Shown piece after piece: positions 30,286-39,463 of a stretch of 64,000 nucleotides of DNA. Source of the stretch: Pectobacterium polaris (GTDB lineage: Bacteria; Pseudomonadota; Gammaproteobacteria; Enterobacterales; Enterobacteriaceae); contig NZ_CP017481.1 in assembly GCF_002307355.1 (NCBI RefSeq), positions 4,464,001-4,528,000 of the forward strand, read 5' to 3'. The position numbers and the translations under genes were made by a program. A model generated the notes under the pieces. That model ran no database searches, had not been told where the DNA came from, and saw nothing but the letters and a program-made list of their open reading frames with translations. Position 1 is the stretch's first letter. Each line of letters opens with the position of its first letter.

Positions 30286-31653
30286 ATGGTCAGCGTATTT
30301 GATATCTTCAAAATCGGTATCGGCCCGTCCAGTTCTCATACTGTCGGCCCAATGAAAGCAGGTAAAATGTTCACCGACGATCTGGTGAACCACGTGCTTA
30401 TCTCATCGGTGACACGTATTGTCGTTGATATTTACGGCTCACTTTCCCTGACTGGGAAAGGGCACCACACCGATATCGCTATCATTATGGGGCTCGCGGG
30501 TAATCTGCCGGATAGCGTAAATATCGATAGTATTCCGGCGTTTATTCAACAGGTGAAAGACACTCAGCGCCTGCCGATGCTTAACGGTCAGTATGAGGTC
30601 AGCTTCCCGTTGGAATCCTCCCTGCGTTTCCAGCCGGAAAACCTGCCGCTGCATGAAAACGGCATGACCATTCGCGCCTATAACCAACAAGAGTTGGTCT
30701 ATAGCAAAACGTATTACTCCATCGGAGGCGGATTCGTCGTCGATCAGGAAAATTTCGGCAAACCTAATCTGGCAGAGGAAAGCGCGCCCTACCCGTTCTT
30801 TTCTGCCCAGAAGCTGCTGCAACACTGTCACGATCACTGCCTGTCTTTATCCGCCATCGTCCTGAAAAACGAGATTGCGATGCATGGTCGGGAAGCGCTT
30901 GAGCACTATTTTGCCGACGTATGGAAAACCATGCAGGACTGCATGCATCGCGGCATGAATACGGAAGGCGTGTTGCCCGGCCCATTACGCGTTCCCCGCC
31001 GGGCATCAGCACTGCATCGCCTGCTGTTCATCAACGATCGTTTTTCTAACGACCCGATGGATGCGATGGACTGGGTAAACATGTTCGCGATGGCCGTGTC
31101 GGAAGAGAATGCGGCTGGCGGACGCGTCGTCACCGCACCGACTAACGGCGCATGCGGCATTATTCCTGCCGTGCTGGCTTATTACGATCGCTACGTTCAA
31201 CCGGTCACTCCGGAATCTTACCTGCGTTACTTCCTGGCATCCGGCGCTATCGGTATGCTCTACAAAATGAACGCCTCTATTTCCGGTGCGGAAGTGGGCT
31301 GTCAGGGAGAAGTCGGTGTGGCCTGTTCGATGGCGGCAGCCGGTCTGGCTGAACTACTCGGCGCTAGCCCTGAACAAGTATGCATCGCGGCGGAAATCGG
31401 GATGGAGCATAATCTGGGGCTGACATGCGATCCGGTAGCAGGTCAGGTTCAGGTGCCGTGCATTGAACGCAACGCCATCGCCTCCGTGAAGGCAATCAAC
31501 GCCGCCAGAATGGCAATGCGCCGCACCAGCGAGCCACGCGTATCGCTGGATAAGGTCGTTGAAACCATGTACGAAACAGGCAAAGACATGAACGCCAAGT
31601 ACCGTGAAACGTCTCGTGGCGGTTTGGCGATTAAAGTCGTGCTGTGCGAGTAG
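30286..31653 (+). CDS. sdaB: L-serine ammonia-lyase (serine deaminase)
   Basis: A 455-residue iron-sulfur L-serine dehydratase of the single-chain type that makes pyruvate and ammonia from serine. The N-terminal GPSSSHTVGPMKAG is typical of the beta part. In the alpha part, conserved cysteines (TNGACGIIPAVL; VGCQGEVGVACSMAA) are the likely ligands of the [4Fe-4S] cluster. Named sdaB because it follows sdaC as in E. coli; SdaA and SdaB cannot be told apart by eye. AAGGAAA precedes the ATG. Confidence 0.92.
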   Translation: MVSVFDIFKIGIGPSSSHTVGPMKAGKMFTDDLVNHVLISSVTRIVVDIYGSLSLTGKGHHTDIAIIMGLAGNLPDSVNIDSIPAFIQQVKDTQRLPMLNGQYEVSFPLESSLRFQPENLPLHENGMTIRAYNQQELVYSKTYYSIGGGFVVDQENFGKPNLAEESAPYPFFSAQKLLQHCHDHCLSLSAIVLKNEIAMHGREALEHYFADVWKTMQDCMHRGMNTEGVLPGPLRVPRRASALHRLLFINDRFSNDPMDAMDWVNMFAMAVSEENAAGGRVVTAPTNGACGIIPAVLAYYDRYVQPVTPESYLRYFLASGAIGMLYKMNASISGAEVGCQGEVGVACSMAAAGLAELLGASPEQVCIAAEIGMEHNLGLTCDPVAGQVQVPCIERNAIASVKAINAARMAMRRTSEPRVSLDKVVETMYETGKDMNAKYRETSRGGLAIKVVLCE

Positions 31654-31676
31654 TCGTGGCAGGGGCTAAACTGACC

Positions 31677-31714
31677 TTGTCGCGTTAAATATACCAAGTG
31701 GCTTAACGCGACAA
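31677..31714. repeat. 12-bp perfect inverted repeat after sdaB
   Basis: TTGTCGCGTTAA and its exact complement are separated by 14 bases. No T run follows. It may stabilise the sdaB mRNA end or bind a protein; the function is not known. Confidence 0.6.
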
Positions 31715-31742
31715 TCAGGGGGCATGCGGGGTTCGTACATAG

Positions 31743-31776
31743 GGGTTAATGCATTTGCATTAGCCCTTTATTTTTT
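31743..31776 (+). terminator. Terminator of sdaB
   Basis: GGGTTAATGCA pairs with TGCATTAGCCC (one wobble pair), followed by TTTATTTTTT. The T run overlaps the last codons of the XRE regulator on the other strand. Confidence 0.82.
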
Positions 31777-32205
31777 ATCGCTTTCAGGCAGCGACCAGAC
31801 AATATTGTTTTCAGCCGCCGCGATATACCAGTCTACCGTGCTGTTAGCGGGCTTCTTGATATTTTCATGCTTGGTGAGCGCTTTGGCAGGAAACGTGGCG
31901 GCTTTCTTTCTGATACGCAACGGGGTCTGTTTTTTCTCACCGCTGATCTGCGCATGGAAGGATTCCACTTCGGCATCGAAGAGCACGCCTTCAATCTGAT
32001 GCAGACGATTTAATCCGCGCAGAATGGAGAGCAGGCTGCTGAGCGTAATGGATTCGCCCATTTCCGCACGCTTGATCGTTGCAATTCCCAGCCCCGCCCG
32101 TTCGGCAAGATCGACCTGCGATAAACGCTGCTGAATTCTGGAGTCTTTTATTCTCCGGCACAGCTCGGTAATAATTTCACCTTCGTTCATGGTACTGAAT
32201 TTCAT
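31768..32205 (-). CDS. XRE/HipB-like DNA-binding protein, no HipA partner
   Basis: A protein of about 145 residues with an N-terminal helix-turn-helix (QQRLSQVDLAERAGLGIATI, about residues 28-47) followed by LSILRGLNRLHQIEGVL, the layout of HipB-type antitoxins. The C-terminal half is basic and unusual. No HipA kinase gene follows; downstream on the same strand is only sdaB in the opposite direction. The start is uncertain: ATG at 32205 is preferred to GTG at 32217. It may be a solitary regulator or a remnant of a toxin-antitoxin pair. Confidence 0.8.
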   Translation of the reverse strand: MKFSTMNEGEIITELCRRIKDSRIQQRLSQVDLAERAGLGIATIKRAEMGESITLSSLLSILRGLNRLHQIEGVLFDAEVESFHAQISGEKKQTPLRIRKKAATFPAKALTKHENIKKPANSTVDWYIAAAENNIVWSLPESDKK

Positions 32206-32336
32206 CTTACCCGCCACTTGCCAGAGTCAAAAAATTTGCGCGCATTTTATCATCAATTTTTCAAATGGCACGGACAATTGATGAACGGTATCCATAATTT
32301 TTTTAGGTCCTTTAAACGCGGCGGTCTGATGAAATT

Positions 32337-33152
32337 TCACCCAAAGCGCCCGGTAATATAATCCTCTGTGCGGCGCTGCGTCGGAGAAGTAAACAGATCG
32401 TCCGTACGGTTGTATTCGATCAGTTTTCCCTGATTGATAAACGCGGTGTAATCAGACACGCGCGCGGCTTGCTGCATGTTGTGCGTCACCAGCACCAGCG
32501 TGAAATGCTGCTTTAGCGTTCCCATCAGTTCCTCGACAACCAGCGTCGAAATCGGATCGAGTGCGGAGGTCGGTTCGTCCAACAACAATACTTCCGGCTC
32601 AATGGCGATCGCCCGGGCGATCACCAAACGCTGCTGCTGCCCGCTGGATAGCGTCAGCGCGTTGTCGCTCAACCGATCCTTTACCTCATGCCAAAGCGCC
32701 GCCGCCCGCAGCGCCCGCTCAACGGCATCATCCAGAAAGCGGCGATCGCGTAGCCCCTGCAATCTCAGGCCATAAATCACGTTTTCATAGATCGATTTGG
32801 GAAACGGATTCGGTCGTTGAAAAACCATACCCACCCGACGGCGCAACGTGGCAACATCCAACTGCGGGTCGTTAATAGGCATACCGTTCAGCCGGATATC
32901 GCCCTCGGTGCGGCAATCATCAACCAGATCGTTCATGCGATTAAAGCAGCGTAACAGCGTGGATTTACCGCAGCCCGACGGCCCAATCAGCGCCGTCACC
33001 TGATTCTTCGGAATGCGAATCGAAATATCGTTCAGTGCCTGCTTGTCGCCATAGTAAAGATTCAGATGTTCCACGGTTAACGTCGTCTGCTCATCACTCA
33101 GTTGATGAACATCAGGCAGCGGTGCCATCTCCTTTTGTGTCATAAATCCCAT
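32337..33152 (-). CDS. pstB: Phosphate ABC transporter ATPase PstB
   Basis: A 271-residue ABC ATPase. Walker A is [12 protein letters not shown], the signature [14 protein letters not shown] and Walker [14 protein letters not shown]. The PstB-type N-terminal half ([30 protein letters not shown]) makes the assignment firm. AGGA lies 7 bases before the ATG at 33152. It is the last gene of pstCAB, 15 bases after pstA. No phoU follows. Confidence 0.93.
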   Translation of the reverse strand: MGFMTQKEMAPLPDVHQLSDEQTTLTVEHLNLYYGDKQALNDISIRIPKNQVTALIGPSGCGKSTLLRCFNRMNDLVDDCRTEGDIRLNGMPINDPQLDVATLRRRVGMVFQRPNPFPKSIYENVIYGLRLQGLRDRRFLDDAVERALRAAALWHEVKDRLSDNALTLSSGQQQRLVIARAIAIEPEVLLLDEPTSALDPISTLVVEELMGTLKQHFTLVLVTHNMQQAARVSDYTAFINQGKLIEYNRTDDLFTSPTQRRTEDYITGRFG

Positions 33153-33167
33153 AACTTCATCCTACTT

Positions 33168-34814
33168 TCAGAGTGATAACGAACGGTATTTCTCACGCAG
33201 AACATGGCGAATCCCAATCGCTGCAAGGTTCAACCCAACGACGATCAACACCAGCAGCAGTGCGGTGATGTACACCAGCGGCCTTGCCGCTTCCACATCC
33301 GGGCTTTGGAACGCCAGATCGTAGATTTGGAATCCCAGATGCATAAACTTTCGCTCAAGATGCAAATAAGGGAAAATGTCATCAACCGGCAACACCGGCA
33401 CCGACTTCACTACGCCGACCAACATCAGCGGCGCGGTTTCCCCTGCGGCACGCGCCACAGCGAGGATCAAGCCCGTCATCATCGCGGGAACCGCCATCGG
33501 CAGCACGACGTGCCACAGCGTTTCGGCTTTGGTCGCCCCCAGCGCCAGTGAACCGTGGCGCACAGACATCGGAATGCGCGACAGCCCTTCCTCCGTCGCC
33601 ACAATCACCACCGGCAGCGTCAGTAGAGCCAGCGTCAGCGACGCCCACAGCAGCCCCGGCGTACCAAACGTCGGATTCGGCAGCGCTTCGGAATAGAACA
33701 GCTGATCCAACGTGCCACCGATGAGATAAACAAAAAAGCCTAACCCGAACACGCCGTAAACAATGGAAGGCACCCCAGCCAGATTGACTACGGCAATTCG
33801 CACCCAGCGCGTTAAGCTATTTTTCCCCGCGTACTCATGCAGATAAACCGCGGCGATCACCCCCAACGGCATCACCACGATGGACATCAATACCACCATC
33901 AGCACCGTGCCAAAAATGGCAGGAAAAAGGTGGCCCGCGCTGTTGCTGTCCGGCGAATAGTGCACCAGCATGTATTTCGCCTGAGCGCCCCAGTGGCTGG
34001 CTTTTTCCCACAGGCTCATCGCGTTAGGGTACCAGGCCTGTTCAATGTCCCTGAGCGGAATAAGATGGACGCTGCCGTTCGCGTCCCGTAATTGCACGGT
34101 ATCGCGATTAATGTCCAGATTGAGTGAGGTTAGCTGGCGCGACAGCTCATCAAAGCGGCGTTGCAGTTCAATACGTTCAGCCTGAAGACGGGCTAACGCC
34201 TGATTATCCAGCGTCTTGGCCTGCTGCCGCTTTTTCTCTTCCAGCCGCAGCGTCTCAAACTGCTGGTTGATCTTCGCCATCTCCCCCATACGGATGGCCT
34301 GCGTCTTCGCAAGCAATCCCTGCACCTGCTCGACGCGATGCTGTAAGGTAGCGGGGAGATCCGTTGCCACCAGCGGCTGCTCGCCCTCCAGCATGCCAGC
34401 CAGATAACCATAGGCAGTGCCATTATTCGTCCGCTTCAACACCAGAATGTCGGCGGGTTTATCAAAGCGGACAATGTCGCGCGACAACAGCGTGCGAAAG
34501 CTCTGCCCATGAATTTCACGCTGGCCAATTTTGATCAAGTAACGAGTTTCAGCGTCCTCGGGAGAAGAGGACAAACCGGCCTGTTCCAGTTGCTGGGGCG
34601 AAAGCGTCTGCTCGGCATAAATTTCCCCCATCAGCGCACGCTGCGCCCCCTGTTCAGGCTGCAACGTCAGCAGCCAGACGGGCTGCGGCCACAGATAGCG
34701 CATGCCCTGCCCGGCCAGCAACACAATGATTGCCAACATCGCCAGCAGGCTAATGGAAATTGACGATGCGGTCAGCCACACCCAGGGCCTTCCCGAACGG
34801 AACCAGCGCTTCAC
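33168..34814 (-). CDS. pstA: Phosphate ABC transporter permease PstA, long form
   Basis: A 548-residue permease, nearly twice the length of E. coli PstA. After an N-terminal membrane segment (about 15-38) comes a periplasmic-type region of some 250 residues with a predicted coiled coil (about 155-245, rich in E, Q, R and L). The permease domain occupies about 290-540 with the EAA-like loop LGATKAETLWHVVLP. The start is GTG, overlapping the pstC stop (GTGA). The large form is known from some gammaproteobacteria; the purpose of the extra domain is not established. Confidence 0.9.
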   Translation of the reverse strand: MKRWFRSGRPWVWLTASSISISLLAMLAIIVLLAGQGMRYLWPQPVWLLTLQPEQGAQRALMGEIYAEQTLSPQQLEQAGLSSSPEDAETRYLIKIGQREIHGQSFRTLLSRDIVRFDKPADILVLKRTNNGTAYGYLAGMLEGEQPLVATDLPATLQHRVEQVQGLLAKTQAIRMGEMAKINQQFETLRLEEKKRQQAKTLDNQALARLQAERIELQRRFDELSRQLTSLNLDINRDTVQLRDANGSVHLIPLRDIEQAWYPNAMSLWEKASHWGAQAKYMLVHYSPDSNSAGHLFPAIFGTVLMVVLMSIVVMPLGVIAAVYLHEYAGKNSLTRWVRIAVVNLAGVPSIVYGVFGLGFFVYLIGGTLDQLFYSEALPNPTFGTPGLLWASLTLALLTLPVVIVATEEGLSRIPMSVRHGSLALGATKAETLWHVVLPMAVPAMMTGLILAVARAAGETAPLMLVGVVKSVPVLPVDDIFPYLHLERKFMHLGFQIYDLAFQSPDVEAARPLVYITALLLVLIVVGLNLAAIGIRHVLREKYRSLSL

Positions 34815-36979
34815 GCGTTCTCTCCTTCATCACGGTAGCGTTGGCGTAAGCGCTGCCGGATAGTTTCAGCCAGCGTATTCACGATAAACGTGAAAACAAA
34901 CAGCGTTAATGCCGTTAAGAACAGCACCCGATAGTGACCGCTGTTCGTCACCGCTTCCGGCATTTCAATCGCGATATTCGCCGCCAGCGAACGCAGCCCC
35001 TGAAGCAGGCCTTCATCCATAATCGGCGTATTGCCCGTCGCCATGAGCACAATCATGGTTTCCCCCACGGCGCGACCAAAACTCAGCATCAGCGCGGCGA
35101 AAATCCCGGCACTGGCGGACGGCAGCACAACGCGCCACAGGGTTTGCCACGCTGTCGCACCCAGCGCCAACGATCCCTGACTTAAGCGAGCCGGTACGCT
35201 GAACAGCGCATCTTCCGCCAGCGAAAAAATCAGCGGGATCAGCGCAAAACCGAGAGCAACGCCCGCCACCAGCGTATTACGTTGCACAAAATCATCGCCT
35301 AGCCACTGGTACAGCGGCTGCCCCAGCACCCAAATTTCCATCCGCGGCGCAAGCCAACAGCCGAGCACAAATGTCAGCAAGATCGTGGGGATGAGGAATA
35401 GCACGTCCCAGCCCGCAGGGAAACGGACGCGCCAGCGCGTCGGCAGGCACTCAATCAGCCAGCCGCAGCCGAGCACGGCCAGCATCCATAGAATCGGCAT
35501 GACCAAAATCGCGGACAGATAGGTCGCAAAATGCGGGGCCAGCCAGATGGCCGCAATCAGGCCGACGACCACCGTCGGCAGTGCGCCCATGATTTCCAGC
35601 GTGGGTTTAATCCAGCGTCGCAGCGTCGGTGACATAAAGCAGGCGGTATAAATCGCGGCAGACAGCGCCAGCGGCGTGGCAAATAGCATGGCGTAAATCG
35701 CCGCTTTCATCGTGCCCAACATCAGCGGCATCATGCTGAATTTGGCTTGATAGCTGTCATCCGCTGACGTGGATTGCCAGATATAGGCAGGCTCTGGGTA
35801 GTTTTCGTACCACAGTTTTTGCCACAGCCCGCGCCAGCCAATATCGGGATACGGGTTATCAACCCGATAGCGATGCCAGCCCTGCGCCGTTTCAACCAGC
35901 ATGGCAGAACCGCGAGGCGAAAACGCCAGCTTTTGTGCGTGTGCCAGTAGCGTCTGCGTCAGCAACGCATGCGACTGTTTACTGGCAAACAGCGACAGCT
36001 CTCCCTGTGCATTCAATGTGGCAAAGACTCGTCGCTGCGCCTCTGTTGCCAACAACACCGATTCGCCCACAACGTGCGGAAACTGACGCGTCTCTGTCAG
36101 CGTCGCGCCCTGTTGACCCGGAACCTCAAACCATTGGCTAATCCGCCCGTCAGCAGACTGCACCAACAGCGATCGTCCACCGGACAACAGCGCCAGATGC
36201 AGCGGTTCCGCCAGCTGTAACTGGCGCTCTTCCCGCAGCGTCAGCGCGTTCGCGCCCACCTGCCACAGTGTTAATGTGCTGCCGCTGAGCAAATACACCT
36301 GCTGCCCGTCTGGCGTTAGCAGCAGTTGGCTAATCGTACCCGCCGGAAGCGTAATCTGTGCTCGTTGCCGCACGCCGTTTTTATCAACATCAGCGATAAT
36401 CAAGGCATTTTCCTGCCCAATCGCCGCCACAACAACATGCTTTTCACTCACCGCAGCCACAGCCAGATGACGCAGCGGCTGCGCAGGTAACCCAAGCGAA
36501 TATGCCTGCTCACCCAGCGGATAATCCCAGACAGGAGAACGGTTTTCCGTACGTGATAAAACAGGCTGCACGAAAATCAGACGGCCATCAGGCTGGCTCA
36601 GGGCATAAACCTGTCGCTCGCCCTGACTCTGCGCCAATAAACTCAGCGCGGGAATCAGTTGAATACGCGACATAGGCTGGTTTTCCGCAAACGGAATAAA
36701 CTCGCCATAGCCCTGACTGTCGATGCGAAACCCGATTTGCCCGTTGTCGCTAAGCCCCAGCGCCAGCGACGGCTCCGCACTGTGGCGTTGCACCGTTTTT
36801 TGCCCGTTAACGGTGGGAGAAAGGAACAGTGGCGTCACCACATACAGTAGATAGAAGAAGATTAACAACAGCATAGCCAGCACCAGCAGCCCACTGCCCG
36901 CAACAATGCGGTGAACCAAACGATCGATCCACGCTCGCCGACGATCCCGATACTGTGATGTGTTACCTGTGTTTACCAT
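34811..36979 (-). CDS. pstC: Phosphate ABC transporter permease PstC, long form
   Basis: A 722-residue permease, about twice the length of E. coli PstC. One membrane segment (about 30-52) is followed by some 350 periplasmic residues that look like repeated beta-propeller blades (LLLTPDGQQVYLLSGSTL and similar). The permease domain lies at about 415-715, with the loop LGATAWQTLWRVVLPSA. It is first in pstCAB and is divergent from ppk. No pstS gene is in the window, so the binding protein must come from elsewhere, or the propeller region takes part in capture or sensing. Confidence 0.9.
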   Translation of the reverse strand: MVNTGNTSQYRDRRRAWIDRLVHRIVAGSGLLVLAMLLLIFFYLLYVVTPLFLSPTVNGQKTVQRHSAEPSLALGLSDNGQIGFRIDSQGYGEFIPFAENQPMSRIQLIPALSLLAQSQGERQVYALSQPDGRLIFVQPVLSRTENRSPVWDYPLGEQAYSLGLPAQPLRHLAVAAVSEKHVVVAAIGQENALIIADVDKNGVRQRAQITLPAGTISQLLLTPDGQQVYLLSGSTLTLWQVGANALTLREERQLQLAEPLHLALLSGGRSLLVQSADGRISQWFEVPGQQGATLTETRQFPHVVGESVLLATEAQRRVFATLNAQGELSLFASKQSHALLTQTLLAHAQKLAFSPRGSAMLVETAQGWHRYRVDNPYPDIGWRGLWQKLWYENYPEPAYIWQSTSADDSYQAKFSMMPLMLGTMKAAIYAMLFATPLALSAAIYTACFMSPTLRRWIKPTLEIMGALPTVVVGLIAAIWLAPHFATYLSAILVMPILWMLAVLGCGWLIECLPTRWRVRFPAGWDVLFLIPTILLTFVLGCWLAPRMEIWVLGQPLYQWLGDDFVQRNTLVAGVALGFALIPLIFSLAEDALFSVPARLSQGSLALGATAWQTLWRVVLPSASAGIFAALMLSFGRAVGETMIVLMATGNTPIMDEGLLQGLRSLAANIAIEMPEAVTNSGHYRVLFLTALTLFVFTFIVNTLAETIRQRLRQRYRDEGENA

Positions 36980-37061
36980 TATTCTCGCCGTTAGAGTGAA
37001 GCCGCCAGAGTCGTGTTGCTAACGTATTGCGGGTAGCATATGTTGCCTTTACGCCCATAAT

Positions 37062-37079
37062 ATGACAATGGTAAGTCTG
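37062..37079 (-). promoter_or_regulatory. Weak candidate Pho box before pstC/ppk
   Basis: On the minus strand CAGACTT and TTGTCAT are spaced 11 bases apart like the two CTGTCAT repeats of a Pho box. One unit matches well (6 of 7) and the other poorly (4 of 7). The place, between pstC and ppk, is right for PhoB, but the match is weak. Confidence 0.35.
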
Positions 37080-37096
37080 TCTATGAATTAGATTTT

Positions 37097-37292
37097 ATAC
37101 CCTAAATAGTTCCAGTCGTATGACAAAACGCTAGCGTTTTGAGCAACGCTAAAGCGTTGACCCTTTAGGGCAAGGCTCATTTATGAGCCTTGTAATGCGG
37201 CAACCGAGGGAGTCCTCAGGAGCTTACTTTAGTAAGTGACTGGGGTGAGTAAGGGTAGCCAACGTACAGACGGCTCGAAATATGACGGGTAT
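37097..37292. repeat. ERIC element enlarged by an internal insertion
   Basis: The outer ends (ATACCCTAAATA and TATGACGGGTAT) and the core AGCTTACTTTAGTAAGTGAC with TGGGGTGAG identify an ERIC in the opposite orientation to the one at 22418. It is about 196 bp instead of about 124. The extra length, 37121-37192, is a chain of hairpins flanked by TA on both sides, as expected of an insertion with a TA duplication. The element separates pstC from ppk. Confidence 0.88.
37121..37192. repeat. 72-bp four-hairpin element, copy 1
   Basis: Four consecutive inverted repeats fill the stretch: CAAAACGCTAGCGTTTTG, CAACGCTAAAGCGTTG, CCCTTTAGGG, and a 10-bp stem with a TT loop at 37171-37192. A related copy with the same order of hairpins is at 62685-62756. 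Confidence 0.8.
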
Positions 37293-37390
37293 CGTCATCA
37301 ACACGCCATAATGTTGTTGTACCCTATCCCCACAGAGGAAGGGTATGAATATTGGATGAACCTTCAGTACATGAGTTGAGCGGAGTGACA

Positions 37391-39463
37391 ATGGGTCAGG
37401 ACAAACTCTACATAGAGAAAGAATTAAGTTGGTTATCCTTTAATGAACGAGTACTTCAGGAAGCAGCAGATAAAAGCAATCCGTTAATCGAACGCATGCG
37501 CTTTCTTGGCATTTACTCCAGCAACCTTGATGAATTTTATAAAGTCCGTTTTGCCGATTTGAAAAGACGCATTCTGATTAACGAAGAACAAGGTCTGGAC
37601 GGCAATCTGCGACACCTTTTAGGCAAAATTCAGGCGCGCGTACTAAAAACCGATCAAATCTTCGATAGCCTGTACAACGAGCTGCTGCTGGAGATGGCAC
37701 GTAACCAGATTTTTCTGGTCAATGAGCGTCAGGTTTCCCCTAATCAGCAAGAGTGGCTGAGGGACTACTTCCGGCAATATCTGCGCCCGCATATCACGCC
37801 AATACTCATCTTTAACGAAACCAATCTGGTGGAGTTCCTGAAGGATAACTATACCTATCTTGCCGTCGAAATTATTCGTGGCGATGAGATTAGTTACGCC
37901 CTGCTGGAAATTCCTTCGGATAAAATACCGCGCTTCGTCAACCTGCCAGCAGAAGCGCCGCGCCGTCGCAAGACCATGATCCTCATCGATAATATTCTGC
38001 GTTATTGTCTGGATGATATCTTCAAGGGCTTCTTTGATTATGATGCGCTGAACGCGTACTCCATGAAGATGACGCGCGATGCGGAATACGATCTGGTGAC
38101 GGAAATGGAATCCAGCCTGCTGGAATTGATGTCTTCCAGCCTGAAGCAGCGCTTAACCGCCGAGCCGGTGAGATTCGTGTATCAGCGCGACATGCCGGAC
38201 GCCATGGTCGCGATGCTACAAGAGAAACTGGGGATCTCTTCCTTTGACTCCGTTATCCCCGGCGGGCGTTACCATAATTTCAAAGACTTTATTTCTTTCC
38301 CGAACGTCGGGCGCGCCAATCTGGTCAACAAACCCCTGCCCCGCCTGCGGCACTCCGGGTTCAACAATTTTCGCAATGGGTTTGATGCGATCCGTGAGCG
38401 CGACGTTCTGCTTTACTACCCGTACCACACCTTCGAGCACGTGTTGGAACTGCTGCGACAAGCCTCTTTCGACCCCAACGTGCTGTCGATCAAAATCAAT
38501 ATTTACCGCGTCGCTAAAGATTCGCGCATCATTACCTCGATGATCCATGCGGCGCACAACGGTAAGAAAGTAACGGTAGTGGTCGAGCTACAGGCACGTT
38601 TTGACGAAGAGGCGAACATCCACTGGGCCAAGCGCCTAACGGAAGCGGGCGTACACGTCATTTTCTCGGTGCCAGGGCTGAAGATTCACGCCAAGCTGTT
38701 CCTGATTTCCCGCCGCGAAGGGGAAAACATCGTGCGTTACGCGCACATCGGCACCGGTAATTTCAACGAGAAAACCGCCCGTCTGTATACGGATTACTCG
38801 CTGTTGACCGCCGACGAACGCATTACCAACGAAGTCCGTCGCGTCTTCAACTTCATTGAAAACCCTTACCGCCCGGTCAGCTTCGAGCACCTGCTGGTGT
38901 CTCCGCAAAACTCCCGCGACAAGCTTTACCAATTGATCGATACCGAGATCGAAAATGCGCTGGCGAATCGTGATGCAGGCATTACGCTTAAGGTAAATAA
39001 TCTGGTGGATAAAGGGCTGGCAGAAAAGCTGTATCAGGCTTCCTCTGCGGGCGTGAAAATTAATCTACTGGTACGTGGCATGTGTTCGCTGATCCCTAAT
39101 TTACCGGGGATCAGCGAAAATATTCAGGTCATCAGTATTCTTGACCGCTATCTGGAACACGATCGGGTGTATGTCTTCAACAACGGTGGGGACAAGAAAG
39201 TCTACCTCTCTTCCGCCGACTGGATGACACGCAACATTGATTATCGCATTGAAGTCGCAGTGGAAATCCTGGATCCCATTTTGAAAAACCGCGTGCTGGA
39301 AACGCTGGATATTCTGTTCAGTGATACGGTGAAAGCCCGTGTCATTGATAAAGAGTCGAGCAACCGCTATGTCTCACGCGGCAACCGGCGTAAAGTACGC
39401 GCGCAAAATGCCATTTACGACTACATCAAGGCGTTGGAGCAACCTGGAGATAAGCCTGAATAA
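37391..39463 (+). CDS. ppk: Polyphosphate kinase Ppk1
   Basis: A 690-residue enzyme that polymerises the terminal phosphate of ATP into polyphosphate and is autophosphorylated on a histidine. The start [14 protein letters not shown] matches E. coli Ppk and has GGAG 5 bases upstream; a longer frame from 37352 is not used. The histidine loop [13 protein letters not shown] and the motif [17 protein letters not shown] are intact. It is followed by ppx with a one-base TAATG overlap. Confidence 0.96.
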   Translation: MGQDKLYIEKELSWLSFNERVLQEAADKSNPLIERMRFLGIYSSNLDEFYKVRFADLKRRILINEEQGLDGNLRHLLGKIQARVLKTDQIFDSLYNELLLEMARNQIFLVNERQVSPNQQEWLRDYFRQYLRPHITPILIFNETNLVEFLKDNYTYLAVEIIRGDEISYALLEIPSDKIPRFVNLPAEAPRRRKTMILIDNILRYCLDDIFKGFFDYDALNAYSMKMTRDAEYDLVTEMESSLLELMSSSLKQRLTAEPVRFVYQRDMPDAMVAMLQEKLGISSFDSVIPGGRYHNFKDFISFPNVGRANLVNKPLPRLRHSGFNNFRNGFDAIRERDVLLYYPYHTFEHVLELLRQASFDPNVLSIKINIYRVAKDSRIITSMIHAAHNGKKVTVVVELQARFDEEANIHWAKRLTEAGVHVIFSVPGLKIHAKLFLISRREGENIVRYAHIGTGNFNEKTARLYTDYSLLTADERITNEVRRVFNFIENPYRPVSFEHLLVSPQNSRDKLYQLIDTEIENALANRDAGITLKVNNLVDKGLAEKLYQASSAGVKINLLVRGMCSLIPNLPGISENIQVISILDRYLEHDRVYVFNNGGDKKVYLSSADWMTRNIDYRIEVAVEILDPILKNRVLETLDILFSDTVKARVIDKESSNRYVSRGNRRKVRAQNAIYDYIKALEQPGDKPE

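Noticed and set aside
37062..37079. Firm Pho box for pstC
   Set aside because: One of the two repeat units matches at only four of seven positions, so it is listed with low confidence only.
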